This document shows, one piece after another, positions 18,600 to 27,308 of a stretch of 57,144 bases of DNA. The DNA comes from Merismopedia glauca CCAP 1448/3 (GTDB lineage Bacteria > Cyanobacteriota > Cyanobacteriia > Cyanobacteriales > CCAP-1448): positions 1 to 57,144 of the forward strand of contig NZ_PVWJ01000014.1 of the NCBI RefSeq assembly GCF_003003775.1, written 5' to 3'. The notes below the pieces were generated by a model, which did no database searches, was not told where the DNA came from, and saw nothing but the letters and a program-made list of their open reading frames with translations. The translations under genes and the position numbers were made by a program. Within the stretch, counting starts at the first letter, position 1. Each line of letters opens with the position of its first letter.

Positions 18600-18625
18600 G
18601 TAGGGTACGTCTAGACGCACCCTAC
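18600..18625. repeat. Palindrome of the GTAGGGTG family
   Basis: Arms GTAGGGT and ACCCTAC around a central ACGTCTAGACG. It lies in the convergent gap before the cyclophilin gene and might act as a terminator. Confidence 0.6.
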
Positions 18626-18657
18626 TATAGATGTAAAGCACCAAGCGATCGCTTTAA

Positions 18658-19758
18658 CTATGCAGCTTGAGGTGCAACCAAATTTTCAGCACCAGAGACT
18701 ACTTTAGCTGACTCAATCTTGTCTCCTTGTCTGAGTTGTTGGAGAACTTCTTTCCCCTCCACTAGATAGCCAAAGACTGAATAGCGTCCATCTAATAGAT
18801 TACGACCTGCGGGAGTTAGTTCTGGTTCAAACAAGAAGAAGAAGAATTGCGAAGAACCGCCATCAGGTTCTCCCTCTGGACGAGCCATTGCGAGAGTTCC
18901 ATAAGCAGAGAAAGGTAATACTGGTTGTTCTGTATAGCGACCAGCATCTTCGAGAGTAATGCCGTACATAGGCTCTTTATCGCCTTTAACCAAGACTTCT
19001 AGGGGAACGTTCCTATATTTCTTGGTTTTAGGGTCAATAAACCCAGCTTCTGGCCCTGGTGGATCGCCGACTTGCAACACGTAGGATTCTTCAGAACGGG
19101 TGAATTCTAAACCGTTATAGAAACCCCGTTGTACCAAATCGACAAAGTTACCTGCCGTGACAGGCGCGCTGTATCCATCCACAATGACGGTGATGTCACC
19201 TTTACTAGTTTTGATGTCAATAGTAGCCCGTCCTTTCAGTTGAGCCAAATTGCTATATTTAGCTGGAACTTTAAAGGGAAAACCATTAACCATTAACTCT
19301 TGGAGTTCACCAATTTGAGCTAATAACTGACTGCGTTCTGTCAAAATGCTGTCTTTATTTTTAGTTTCTACAGCTTCCCGCAATTTGGCAATCTCAGCAT
19401 TAAGCCGATCGATAATGGCTTGAGCTTGGGGTTTTCGGGCATCTGGGACACTTTCGAGGATTTTTTCAGTGCGATCGCGCAAAATCAACGAGGCTTTACT
19501 TACATCAGAGGCGATCGGACTCCAGCGCTTACCCCGCAGTTGGTTGGTAATATCTTCTAAGCTAGATTGGATCTCCCGCACGGGTTGATTATCAATCGGT
19601 AGAGCATACCTCAACAAAGCTCTACCATCAGTGATGGCATTACCAGCAGGTAAAGCAGCAGAAAGAGTTACTGAGATGCTCATCAACAAGGCTACCAGTA
19701 ACCCCGTTCTCAAGCATCGTTGGGAGATATTTACAAGAAAACGGCTCGAAAATTTCAT
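18658..19758 (-). CDS. Thylakoid-lumen type cyclophilin peptidyl-prolyl isomerase (TLP40/CYP38-like)
   Basis: A 366-residue exported protein. A signal peptide follows MKFSSRFLVNISQRCLRTGL (hydrophobic LLVALLMSISVTLSAALPAG). Residues about 50-175 are a helical bundle (QSSLEDITNQLRGKRW ... LLAQIGELQELM) and the rest is a cyclophilin domain (TSKGDITVIVDGYSAPVTAG, GFYNGLEFTRSEESYVLQVG, PDGGSSQFFFFLFE). This two-part layout matches plant TLP40/CYP38 and its cyanobacterial relatives, which help photosystem II assembly. ATG 19758 is chosen because 27 upstream codons look non-coding. The catalytic Arg position reads FTRSEESYVLQ; activity may be weak as in CYP38. Confidence 0.88.
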   Translation of the reverse strand: MKFSSRFLVNISQRCLRTGLLVALLMSISVTLSAALPAGNAITDGRALLRYALPIDNQPVREIQSSLEDITNQLRGKRWSPIASDVSKASLILRDRTEKILESVPDARKPQAQAIIDRLNAEIAKLREAVETKNKDSILTERSQLLAQIGELQELMVNGFPFKVPAKYSNLAQLKGRATIDIKTSKGDITVIVDGYSAPVTAGNFVDLVQRGFYNGLEFTRSEESYVLQVGDPPGPEAGFIDPKTKKYRNVPLEVLVKGDKEPMYGITLEDAGRYTEQPVLPFSAYGTLAMARPEGEPDGGSSQFFFFLFEPELTPAGRNLLDGRYSVFGYLVEGKEVLQQLRQGDKIESAKVVSGAENLVAPQAA

Positions 19759-20220
19759 AAAATTTATCTTTTGATAGCTGAGAAGCAATTTCGCTGGCGC
19801 TGCGTGCTGCACAATTGCGTCGCGGCTTCTCCAGAGCATTATCTTTGAGCTTAACTTGGCTCAAAAACACTACCCTTCATCTTCCCATAGCCGTGGACTT
19901 TGATTGTCACGAGATATCGGTGAAGTAGATCGGGGCGATCGCCCTATATTTAGAGTAGGGTGGGCAATGTCTACCCTACTCTAAGTAGTTAAACAAAATT
20001 ATTTGTATATGTATATTTTGTTTTCCCGATTCCCAATTCCCAATTCCCAATCGAGTTTAGATGAGGAATTGGAACTTATGCCTAAGACTAGGAACATCTG
20101 CTGAAGGAACTGTTAAAATGACGTACTGCGTCTTCCTAAATTAAGTCCTAGGGATGCTTAGCTGGCAGAGCGATCGCCAGCGCTTATACTTTATAGCTTA
20201 CACACATCCACCTGCCAATC
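19759..20220. other. 462-bp divergent intergenic region
   Basis: Divergent promoters for the cyclophilin gene and serA should be here. It carries a GTAGGGTG-family palindrome (19952-19982) and a TTCCCAATTCCCAATTCCCAATC heptamer run near 20029-20050. No gene and no firm promoter are seen. Confidence 0.5.
19952..19982. repeat. Palindrome of the GTAGGGTG family
   Basis: Arms AGAGTAGGGT and ACCCTACTCT with an 11-nt loop containing GGGCAATGT. Confidence 0.65.
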
Positions 20221-21801
20221 ATGTCTAAGGTTCTTGTTTGCGATCCAGTCGATCAAGCTGGGATAGAGATTCTTTCTCAAGTTGCCCAAGTAGATGTAAA
20301 TACTGGTTTACCTCCAGCAGAATTGATTCGCATCATTCCCGAATACGATGCGATGATGATTCGCTCAGAAACACGAGTGACAAAAGAAATTATTGAAGCT
20401 GCAACTCAATTGAAAATTATTGGGCGCGCAGGTGTTGGAGTCGATAACGTAGATGTCCCCGCAGCCACTCGCAAAGGAATTGTAGTGGTTAACTCTCCAG
20501 AAGGCAATACAATTGCGGCGGCGGAACACGCTTTAGCGATGATGTTGTCTCTATCTCGCTATATTCCTGAAGCTAATCAGTCCGTAAAAAATAGCCAGTG
20601 GAATCGTAAAGAATATATTGGTGCCGAAGTTTATAAAAAGACTCTAGGGGTTGTAGGATTAGGGAAAATAGGCTCCCATGTAGCTACAGTTGCTAAAGCA
20701 CTGGGAATGAAGATTCTCGCTTACGATCCTTTTATTTCTGCTGAAAGAGCCGAACAATTGGGTTGTAAGCTAGTCGATCTAGATTGGCTATTCAGGGAAG
20801 CTGACTATATCACTCTCCACATTCCCAAAACTCCAGAAACGGCTAATTTAATCAACGCTGAAGCCTTGGCGAAGATGAAACCGACTGTGCGGATTGTTAA
20901 CTGCGCTCGTGGTGGAATTATTGACGAAGATGCTTTGGCTGAAGCCGTGAAAGCAGGTAAAATTGGCGGTGCGGCTCTAGATGTATTTGCCAAGGAACCA
21001 TTGGGAGAATCCAATTTACGCGCTTTGGGTAAAGAAGTAATTTTGACACCCCACTTAGGTGCTTCCACCGCAGAAGCTCAAGTCAATGTGGCTATAGATG
21101 TAGCAGAACAAATTCGCGATGTGCTTTTGGGTTTACCTGCTCGTTCAGCCGTAAATATCCCTGGTTTGTATCCAGATGCTTTGGAAAAACTTAAGCCTTA
21201 TCTGCAACTAGCTGAAACCATTGGTAATATGGTTGGTCAATTAGCAGGAGGAAGAATAGATTATCTAAATATTCGCCTGCAAGGAGATTTGGCTGAAATA
21301 GATGGTAAACCGATCTTAATTGCCTCTCTGAAAGGTTTGCTATCTCAAGCTTTGCGAGAAAGAGTTAACTATGTTAACGCTAGTATCGAAGCCAAAGAAA
21401 GAGGTATTCATGTGGTAGAGACTAGAGATGCTACTATGCGCGATTATTCTGGCTCTTTGCACCTCTTAGCTAAAGGTTCTTTAGGAGAACACTCAGTTAC
21501 TGGCGCTTTACTAGGAGATCAGGAAATCCGCATTACCAGCATTGATGATTTCCCTGTGAACGTCGCCCCAACCCAGCATATGTTGTTTACCTTACACCGA
21601 GATATGCCAGGGATTATTGGCAAAATAGGCTCTTTGTTGGGTAGCTTTAATGTCAATATTGCCAGTATGCAAGTTGGTAGAAAGATCGTGCGGGGAGATG
21701 CGGTGATGGTTATTAGTTTAGATGACCCGCTTCCAGAGGGAATTTTAAATGAAATTACTAAAGTACCTGGAATTACTAATGCTTACACCGTTTCTCTGTA
21801 A
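20221..21801 (+). CDS. serA: D-3-phosphoglycerate dehydrogenase SerA
   Basis: First step of phosphorylated serine synthesis: oxidises 3-phosphoglycerate with NAD. At 526 residues it is the long form with substrate-binding and NAD domains, an intervening ASB domain and a C-terminal ACT domain. The NAD loop is GLGKIG (146-151). The active-site Arg is in VNCARGGIIDE, the Glu in VFAKEPLGE and the His in LTPHLGASTAEAQ. The ACT domain is TLHRDMPGIIGKIGSLLG onwards, expected to bind serine for feedback control. Start is ATG in good agreement with family members. Confidence 0.97.
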   Translation: MSKVLVCDPVDQAGIEILSQVAQVDVNTGLPPAELIRIIPEYDAMMIRSETRVTKEIIEAATQLKIIGRAGVGVDNVDVPAATRKGIVVVNSPEGNTIAAAEHALAMMLSLSRYIPEANQSVKNSQWNRKEYIGAEVYKKTLGVVGLGKIGSHVATVAKALGMKILAYDPFISAERAEQLGCKLVDLDWLFREADYITLHIPKTPETANLINAEALAKMKPTVRIVNCARGGIIDEDALAEAVKAGKIGGAALDVFAKEPLGESNLRALGKEVILTPHLGASTAEAQVNVAIDVAEQIRDVLLGLPARSAVNIPGLYPDALEKLKPYLQLAETIGNMVGQLAGGRIDYLNIRLQGDLAEIDGKPILIASLKGLLSQALRERVNYVNASIEAKERGIHVVETRDATMRDYSGSLHLLAKGSLGEHSVTGALLGDQEIRITSIDDFPVNVAPTQHMLFTLHRDMPGIIGKIGSLLGSFNVNIASMQVGRKIVRGDAVMVISLDDPLPEGILNEITKVPGITNAYTVSL

Positions 21802-21898
21802 TCTAGTTTCGTCTAAACCATTTTAGATTTGATGTTGAAGGTTAATTGGCGCGATCGCTAATTAATCTTTCACAACCCCCGATAATAAACAATTGAGC

Positions 21899-22813
21899 AT
21901 GAATAACAGTTGGTGGGAAATAGAAATCTCTTGCGATCTAGGTCTAGAAGAGCTAATATTTTGGCGACTAGAACAGTTTGGCTGCCGTGGCACAGCCACA
22001 GAAAGTCAAACCTTGAGCTTGTCGAAGGCTCAGGGCGTTTCTGGCAAAATTAAAACATATGTGCCAGTAGAGCAAGTAGAGCTATCAGATCTGACAGCTT
22101 TATCTGAAAAATTGCGCCAAGATGCTTTGTTAGCAGAATTCTCACCACCTTCCATCTGTTGGCAAATTGTCTATGAAGAAGATTGGGCAAGTAGTTGGAA
22201 GGAATACTGGCAACCGCAGGAAATAGGCTCAAAATTGGTTATTTATCCAGCTTGGTTACCTGTTCCAGCAAATATAGAACGCCAAGTACTCCGCCTCGAT
22301 CCAGGGATGGCTTTTGGAACTGGAACTCACCAAACAACTCAGTTGTGTTTAGAAGCTTTAGAAAGGCACTTGAAAGATGCGGAATCAGATCTCATTATTG
22401 CCGATCTAGGCTGTGGTTCTGGCATTTTGGGCATTTATGCCATTATTTTGGGCGCAGATCGGGTTTATGCTGTAGATACCGATCCCTTAGCGGTTTCCGC
22501 AACTCAGACTAACCGCCATCTAAACCAAATCGATCCTGTCCGCTTACTAGTAGAAACAGGTAGTATTGAAAAACTTCAGGAGATACTCCCAAAACCGGTT
22601 GATGGCTTTGTTTGCAATATTTTGGCGGAAGTAATCATTGAGTTGATTCCTCATTTTGAGGCAATAACTAAACCTACTGCTTGGGGTAGTTTGAGTGGAA
22701 TTATTCTAGATCAAGTGCCAGCAGTAACGGAAGTCCTAGAACGCTATGGTTGGAAGGTAGTAAATACTTCTTATCGTCAGGATTGGTGTTGCTTAGATAT
22801 TCAGCGTCAATAA
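21899..22813 (+). CDS. prmA: Ribosomal protein L11 methyltransferase PrmA
   Basis: Trimethylates lysines and the N-terminus of ribosomal protein L11. N-terminal substrate domain (WWEIEISCDLGLEELIFWRL) precedes the class I fold with IADLGCGSGILGI, and the PrmA signature DPGMAFGTGTHQTTQLCLEAL. ATG 21899 is used; a TTG sits two codons upstream. Odd feature: codons about 38-46 (LSLSKAQG) are encoded by a palindromic interspersed repeat (22011-22034) placed in frame in a loop between GTATES and GKIKTYVP. It follows serA by about 100 bp but may have its own promoter. Confidence 0.93.
   Translation: MNNSWWEIEISCDLGLEELIFWRLEQFGCRGTATESQTLSLSKAQGVSGKIKTYVPVEQVELSDLTALSEKLRQDALLAEFSPPSICWQIVYEEDWASSWKEYWQPQEIGSKLVIYPAWLPVPANIERQVLRLDPGMAFGTGTHQTTQLCLEALERHLKDAESDLIIADLGCGSGILGIYAIILGADRVYAVDTDPLAVSATQTNRHLNQIDPVRLLVETGSIEKLQEILPKPVDGFVCNILAEVIIELIPHFEAITKPTAWGSLSGIILDQVPAVTEVLERYGWKVVNTSYRQDWCCLDIQRQ
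22011..22034. repeat. Palindromic repeat in frame inside prmA
   Basis: CCTTGAGC and GCTCAGG-type arms flank TTGTCGAAG, the form of the common cyanobacterial element seen elsewhere between genes. Here it is read as part of the protein. Confidence 0.65.
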
Positions 22814-22972
22814 CCTAGTTACAATTAATTATCAGGAGCTTCGATTGAATAGATCTAAGCGGCTATGTATTTTAGCTAAATGTTAATTTGCAATAGTGCA
22901 TGAAATCAGTAAGTCAATCGTAACCAATAACATTCACAATAACTCGATCGCTAATTCACTTAGGAAGAAAGT

Positions 22973-23878
22973 ATGAATTGGAACTATGGATTAAGAGGGA
23001 TGGTTACGCCAGTCGCGATCGCCAGTGTTATTAGCATACAAACAAATGTGGCAGTCGCGTTAACTGGAGAAGAAGTTAATAATATCGCTAGAGAATTCAC
23101 AGTGTTGATTCAGGGTAAAGATGGGCATGGTTCTGGGTTTATCGTGTCTCAAAATGCCAAGACTTACTATGTAGTGACAGTTCAGCACGTAGTCGCAAAA
23201 TCCGGTAAGTATGCGGTAATTACGGCTGATAAACAAGCTCATGAGGTGGAAGGCGATCAGATTAAAGTCCTCCCAGGGGTAGACTTAGCTGTGATGCAGT
23301 TTGATAGCGATAAGACTTATCAAGTTGCTAAATTAGCTAATTCTGATACTCTTAGTGAAGGTAAGCCAATTTTTATTTCTGGTTGGCCTAAAGCTGGTGG
23401 CACAGGACAACTGGTACGGCAATTTACTGATGGTAGAATCTCTGGCTTTTTAGACAAACCTCTGCATGGCTACAAGGTCAGCTATACTAATGTCACTCGC
23501 AAGGGGATGAGTGGCGCTCCTGTGGTCGATGCTGCTGGACGAGTAGTAGCAGTTCATGGCATGGGAGATTCTGAAGATGCCAGGGTTTTAGAAAGTTCTG
23601 GCTTGTCAGCAGAAGTAGCTGATAAGATTGCCTCTTTAATTAAGCCTGGTTTTAACTATGGGATTCCCATTAAGACTTTTTTAAGTTTAGCGCCCCAAGA
23701 AGGATTGTATTTAAGTCTACAGGTAGAAAACACTCCGGCACCAGAATTAGGTGCGCCCTATGTGGCTAATGCTCAACCTGATGAAAAGGACAAAATCGAA
23801 AACATTAATGAGGTATTAGATACCGTAGATAAAGGTGTAGAAACGATAGATAGAGTCCGTAATATCTTTCGTTTTTAG
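22973..23878 (+). CDS. Exported trypsin-like serine protease
   Basis: A 301-residue S1-type protease with an N-terminal signal (RGMVTPVAIASVISIQTNVAVA). The triad can be placed at His72 (VTVQHVVAK), Asp104 (PGVDLAVMQF) and Ser180 (RKGMSGAPVVD). The serine box reads GMSGAP rather than GNSGGP, as in many cyanobacterial relatives. No PDZ domain; the tail (about 255-301) is acidic with a helical IENINEVLDTVDKGVETIDR. Ribosome site AGGAAGAAAG precedes ATG 22973. Likely periplasmic or lumenal quality control; target unknown. Its end overlaps cpcF by 4 bp, convergently. Confidence 0.85.
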   Translation: MNWNYGLRGMVTPVAIASVISIQTNVAVALTGEEVNNIAREFTVLIQGKDGHGSGFIVSQNAKTYYVVTVQHVVAKSGKYAVITADKQAHEVEGDQIKVLPGVDLAVMQFDSDKTYQVAKLANSDTLSEGKPIFISGWPKAGGTGQLVRQFTDGRISGFLDKPLHGYKVSYTNVTRKGMSGAPVVDAAGRVVAVHGMGDSEDARVLESSGLSAEVADKIASLIKPGFNYGIPIKTFLSLAPQEGLYLSLQVENTPAPELGAPYVANAQPDEKDKIENINEVLDTVDKGVETIDRVRNIFRF

Positions 23879-24522
23879 GTGAGTTGAGATAGTTGCTGAA
23901 TACCGGATTGCGATCGCACTTTCACGGCTATCTCTGTCTCTTCTTCCTGAATCTGTCTTAATTTCTCCATTACTTGCCACGCTAATTCGGGTTGTGACTG
24001 CTTAAAAACCATACCCAAAGCTTCTAACCCAGAAACAGCCGCATATCTAACAACCCATTCTGGATCTTGACAGACTTGGATTAATGTCTTTAAAACTTGC
24101 TTTTGAGATTCTAAAACCTCTTGTGAAGCCATTTTATCCCATAAAACAGTTCCTAATCCCCTAGCCGCGCCACGCCTGACGCTCAAAGCGAAATCCTCAG
24201 TCGCAGCTTCGAGCAAGATGTTTAAAGCACGCGGATCTCCTATCCCTGCTAAAGCCCTAATAGCCCAAGCTCTAGCACCATAATTATAGCCGTCTAGTTC
24301 TTGAAGTAATGGCTCAACGGCTGGTTCTCCAATGGCGATTAAACCATCAACTGCGGCTACGGCTGCACCTGGGTTGTTGTAAGCTAAAACTTTAATTAAA
24401 GTGTCGGTAGCGGCGATCGTGGCATTATCTGCTAAATCTCTGACAGCATCTACCATTCTGGTAGCATTATCTGCTCTTTCTATCTTATCAATCAATTTTT
24501 GGGTATTAGCGTCAATCGACAT
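23875..24522 (-). CDS. cpcF: Phycocyanobilin lyase subunit CpcF
   Basis: One half of the CpcE/CpcF heterodimer that attaches phycocyanobilin to Cys84 of CpcA. The 215-residue protein is built of HEAT-like repeats (NPGAAVAAVDGLIAIGEPAV, GARAWAIRALAGIGDPRAL, SVRRGAARGLGTVLWDKMA, EWVVRYAAVSGLEALG). This is the usual size. It is separated from cpcE by a restriction-modification pair (24556-26172). It therefore either depends on read-through across those genes or on a promoter of its own. PecF is an alternative name, but the operon context supports CpcF. Confidence 0.88.
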   Translation of the reverse strand: MSIDANTQKLIDKIERADNATRMVDAVRDLADNATIAATDTLIKVLAYNNPGAAVAAVDGLIAIGEPAVEPLLQELDGYNYGARAWAIRALAGIGDPRALNILLEAATEDFALSVRRGAARGLGTVLWDKMASQEVLESQKQVLKTLIQVCQDPEWVVRYAAVSGLEALGMVFKQSQPELAWQVMEKLRQIQEEETEIAVKVRSQSGIQQLSQLT

Positions 24523-24555
24523 GAGTAAACGTTTTCCTTATGAGCAAGCAATAGA

Positions 24556-25384
24556 TTAAATCCCAAGATCGTGACAAAGTTCTTCTACAGACTTCATCGG
24601 TTTAAATTTCTTCTGAGTTTTCATATAAGTCCACCAATCGATTTTGTCGAAGTCGAAATTTTGTACCGTGGTTATGTCCGGTTCTAGCATCGAAATCAAC
24701 TAGCACAAAACCTTCATCTAAACCCTTTAAAAAACCGTCAAAACTAAATCGGCTTAACTTGAAGATTTTCTGATAATGATAAAACTCAATTCCATTTTCT
24801 TTTTTAACTTTTGCTTGAACATAAAAACAATTATGCAATTTTGTTCCAGCTTTAGCAGCTAGATCTGCAAAACCCCAATATGGTTGAGGATTAAGTTCGC
24901 CAAGCCCTATGCGATTTTCAACGGATTTGAGCCAAGCAAGATGCTTAATTGAAACAAGTTGATAATTAAAATTAACTAAAATTTTTTTTTCACTTTCACT
25001 TATTACAATTTTAAAGCCTCTATCACTTGGCGTAACTCCATTAATTGTTTGGCGAAAACTCATTTCTGTTTCTGGGTATTTCAAACCAGCCTGTTGATGC
25101 CGCCAGCCATATTTAAGAAGTAGTATGGATGGCACAAATTTTAATGCTTGAGGGGACGGTTCAAGATGAAAAAGCGTTGTCAGTGACTTTGTATTCAGCC
25201 GTTGCGTTTTTAATTCCCACTCAGCTGCATTGGGCATTGGTAAATTGTTTTCTTCTATACCTAGTAACTCTTCAAGAGTATTACCGATTCCGCCATGATT
25301 TCCATGACGAGCATTTTGAACAAAACCCAAATCGCGAATATTTATAAGTGCCTCAATAAGGGTTTCTTTAGTATAGATTTTCAT
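24556..25384 (-). CDS. MvaI/BcnI-family type II restriction endonuclease, possible C-terminal frameshift
   Basis: The N-terminus has the MvaI/BcnI family core GGIGNTLEELLGIEENN (31-47) and the nuclease motif PNAAEWELKTQR, with Glu57 and Lys59 as the ExK pair; the preceding position that is often Asp reads Asn52. A second hallmark, ARTGHNHGTKFRL, is near the end. The open frame as read stops at 24602. Skipping one base in the TTTT run at 24642-24645 (plus strand) instead continues to a stop at 24556 and yields a protein-like tail containing IDWWTYMKTQKKFKPMK. Relatives cut CCWGG or CCSGG-like sites; specificity here is inferred. The start overlaps the methylase stop by 4 bp (ATGA), implying coupled translation. 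Confidence 0.8.
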
Positions 25385-26172
25385 TGATTTTCCAAGTTAA
25401 AAAGAGATCCTTGAATTACTGAATTAATCGAACTTACGAGAGTTTCATGAATCCGAGATTGTGCAACTTCGCAGTATTGAGGAGAAATATCAATGCCAAT
25501 ATAATTTCTACCAAGTTTTTTAGCCGCAACTGCTGTTGTACCAGATCCAGAGAATGGATCGAGTATAATTTGTGCAGTTGTTGATTCAATACATCGTAAA
25601 GGTAAAGCTAGTGGAAATGGAGCAGGATGTTTATTTTTCATTTCTTGCGGGAAATCCCAAACATCACCATAAGCATTTTTTTGAGGTGCAAGTTTAAATT
25701 TTGGCTTAGCGATCAAATAAATAACTTCGTAAGTTGGAACAAAGTATCCAGGATTAAAATTAAATCCACCTGCCCGTCTCCAGATAATTATTTGTCGAAC
25801 TGGAAAACCGTTTAATATATCAGCGCGATCTTGTATGAGTCCGCCCTGAACGCGCCATTTGTGGTTATAGAAAATTGCTCCATCATCTTTCAAAAGACGC
25901 ATAGCTTCAGTTAAACAATTTCTCTGCCACTCAACATATTCTAAATGTGGCATTTGATCGCTATGATCGGGATAACCATTTTGAAGCGGATTATTTGCCC
26001 AACGACCAGTTTTTGTTCCAGATTTCATGCCATTTCCAGTGGAATTTTTGAGATTATATGGTGGAGAAGTGACAATCAAATCTACACTAGCATTAGGTAT
26101 TTGTCGCATTATTTCGAGACAATCACCACAAAGAATTTTGTCAACAAAATCTTCAGGGTATTTCAAGAGCAT
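25381..26172 (-). CDS. Beta-class type II DNA methyltransferase (N4-cytosine or N6-adenine)
   Basis: A 263-residue modification enzyme. Motif order is IV first (VTSPPYN, 34-40) and I late (ILDPFSGSGTTAVAA, near 203), which defines the beta group. The catalytic SPPY form is common in N4-cytosine enzymes, matching the partner nuclease family whose relatives pair with such methylases. A small variable region lies between (GRWANNPLQNGYPDHSDQM). It overlaps the nuclease gene by 4 bp and starts 140 bp after cpcE. The gap holds TTTACA and TTATTA boxes 17 bp apart that could be its own promoter. Confidence 0.88.
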   Translation of the reverse strand: MLLKYPEDFVDKILCGDCLEIMRQIPNASVDLIVTSPPYNLKNSTGNGMKSGTKTGRWANNPLQNGYPDHSDQMPHLEYVEWQRNCLTEAMRLLKDDGAIFYNHKWRVQGGLIQDRADILNGFPVRQIIIWRRAGGFNFNPGYFVPTYEVIYLIAKPKFKLAPQKNAYGDVWDFPQEMKNKHPAPFPLALPLRCIESTTAQIILDPFSGSGTTAVAAKKLGRNYIGIDISPQYCEVAQSRIHETLVSSINSVIQGSLFNLENQ

Positions 26173-26312
26173 GATAGTTATTACACGAAGAAAATGCTAA
26201 TAATAAAAAAATAACATACCATTTGTAAACTTTAGATTAGCGATCAAAGTACAGAACCCTTTGATTTTCTTCATTAGATTTTAGTAGACTAAAGAGCTAA
26301 TTAAGTAGATCT
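26173..26312 (-). promoter_or_regulatory. Candidate promoter of the R-M genes
   Basis: On the minus strand TTTACA is followed after 17 nt by TTATTA, then an AT-rich stretch leading to the methylase ATG. The spacing suits a sigma-70 promoter, but the boxes are weak and unproven. Confidence 0.3.
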
Positions 26313-27140
26313 TTACAGAAGACTATCCATTAGTTCTAAGACATGAATCACTTCACTAGATAAAGACTTGTCTGCTGTCTTCTGGACCTGATGCTCTAAA
26401 ATCCCTTTCAAAGCAATCAGCTTCAGGCTATTTTCTGCTAGGGTTTGAGCGATCGCATCAGCCGCATTTAGATATCCCACTGCACCTAAATCTGACAATG
26501 CTGCACGTCTCAGTTGCAGTTTATCCCCTTCCAAAGCCTGAATCAAGCGATCGCCATACATCGGTTTTTCTGTCAGTTGGTACATGGCTCGTGCGGTGGC
26601 ATACTGGATCAAGTCTTGGGGATGCTCTAAAAATGGTTCGATTAGAGGAATTGCTTCTTTAGCTTGTAAGCTTCCCAAAGCCTCAATTACCGCGTCGTAA
26701 GGCTGAGCTAAAGTAGGAGAACCAGGAATCGGCATCGCTGCGGCTAAACCACCTGCTAGTAACGGGGTTAAATGGGGAATAGCTACCGGATCTTGCAACT
26801 TTCCTAAAGCTTCTGCTGCTGTTTCCCGCACGTAGAAATCTTCGCACTTCAAGCACTCAATTAACTTAGGTACAGCTTGAACGTCGCCTAACTTACCTAA
26901 AGCTCTAGCAGCATTTCTTCTTAAAGGATAACCCCCATCGGGAGTGCGATCGCCTTCATCACTCAAACCTGCAATTAAAGCTGAAATTGCCTCTGGTTGT
27001 CGTACCCGAAATCTCCCCAACCACCAAGCTGCATAATACCGACTTCCCCGATCTTCTCCGTTTAAATCGGCGATCGCTTCTTCTATAGTTAAACTTTTAT
27101 TAGGAATTCCTGTGTCTTCGGATAAGTCATCTATTCCCAT
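26313..27140 (-). CDS. cpcE: Phycocyanobilin lyase subunit CpcE
   Basis: Partner of CpcF in chromophore attachment to CpcA Cys84. 275 residues of HEAT-like repeats with the CpcE signature RYYAAWWLGRFRV followed by PLRRNAARALGKLGDVQAVP and DFYVRETAAEALGKLQDPV. The start is ATG 27140 behind a strong GGAGG site 7 nt upstream; longer forms lack homology. It is the fourth gene of the cpc operon. The gap to cpcC holds a perfect 29-nt palindrome (27273-27301). Confidence 0.92.
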   Translation of the reverse strand: MGIDDLSEDTGIPNKSLTIEEAIADLNGEDRGSRYYAAWWLGRFRVRQPEAISALIAGLSDEGDRTPDGGYPLRRNAARALGKLGDVQAVPKLIECLKCEDFYVRETAAEALGKLQDPVAIPHLTPLLAGGLAAAMPIPGSPTLAQPYDAVIEALGSLQAKEAIPLIEPFLEHPQDLIQYATARAMYQLTEKPMYGDRLIQALEGDKLQLRRAALSDLGAVGYLNAADAIAQTLAENSLKLIALKGILEHQVQKTADKSLSSEVIHVLELMDSLL

Positions 27141-27272
27141 AAATTTCCTCCAAAAAGATTGGTCGATAAAGCAGATATTTACTACTTTACCGACCAATCA
27201 ATGATTTTACTCGTAACAGCAGCCATCAAGTTTGAGATATTTGTATGCCAAACTTTTGGCTTCTGTACAGAG

Positions 27273-27301
27273 GTAGAGACGTAGCAGTGCTACGTCTCTA
27301 C
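27273..27301. repeat. Perfect 29-nt palindrome, GTAGAGACG family
   Basis: 14-bp arms GTAGAGACGTAGCA / TGCTACGTCTCTAC around one base. It starts 8 nt past the cpcC stop and could attenuate transcription into cpcE. Confidence 0.85.
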
Positions 27302-27308
27302 AAGTGTT

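Noticed and set aside
24556-26172. CCWGG/CCSGG avoidance as evidence for the enzyme's site
   Set aside because: Both CCTGG and CCGGG occur even near position 270-290, so avoidance does not identify the site.
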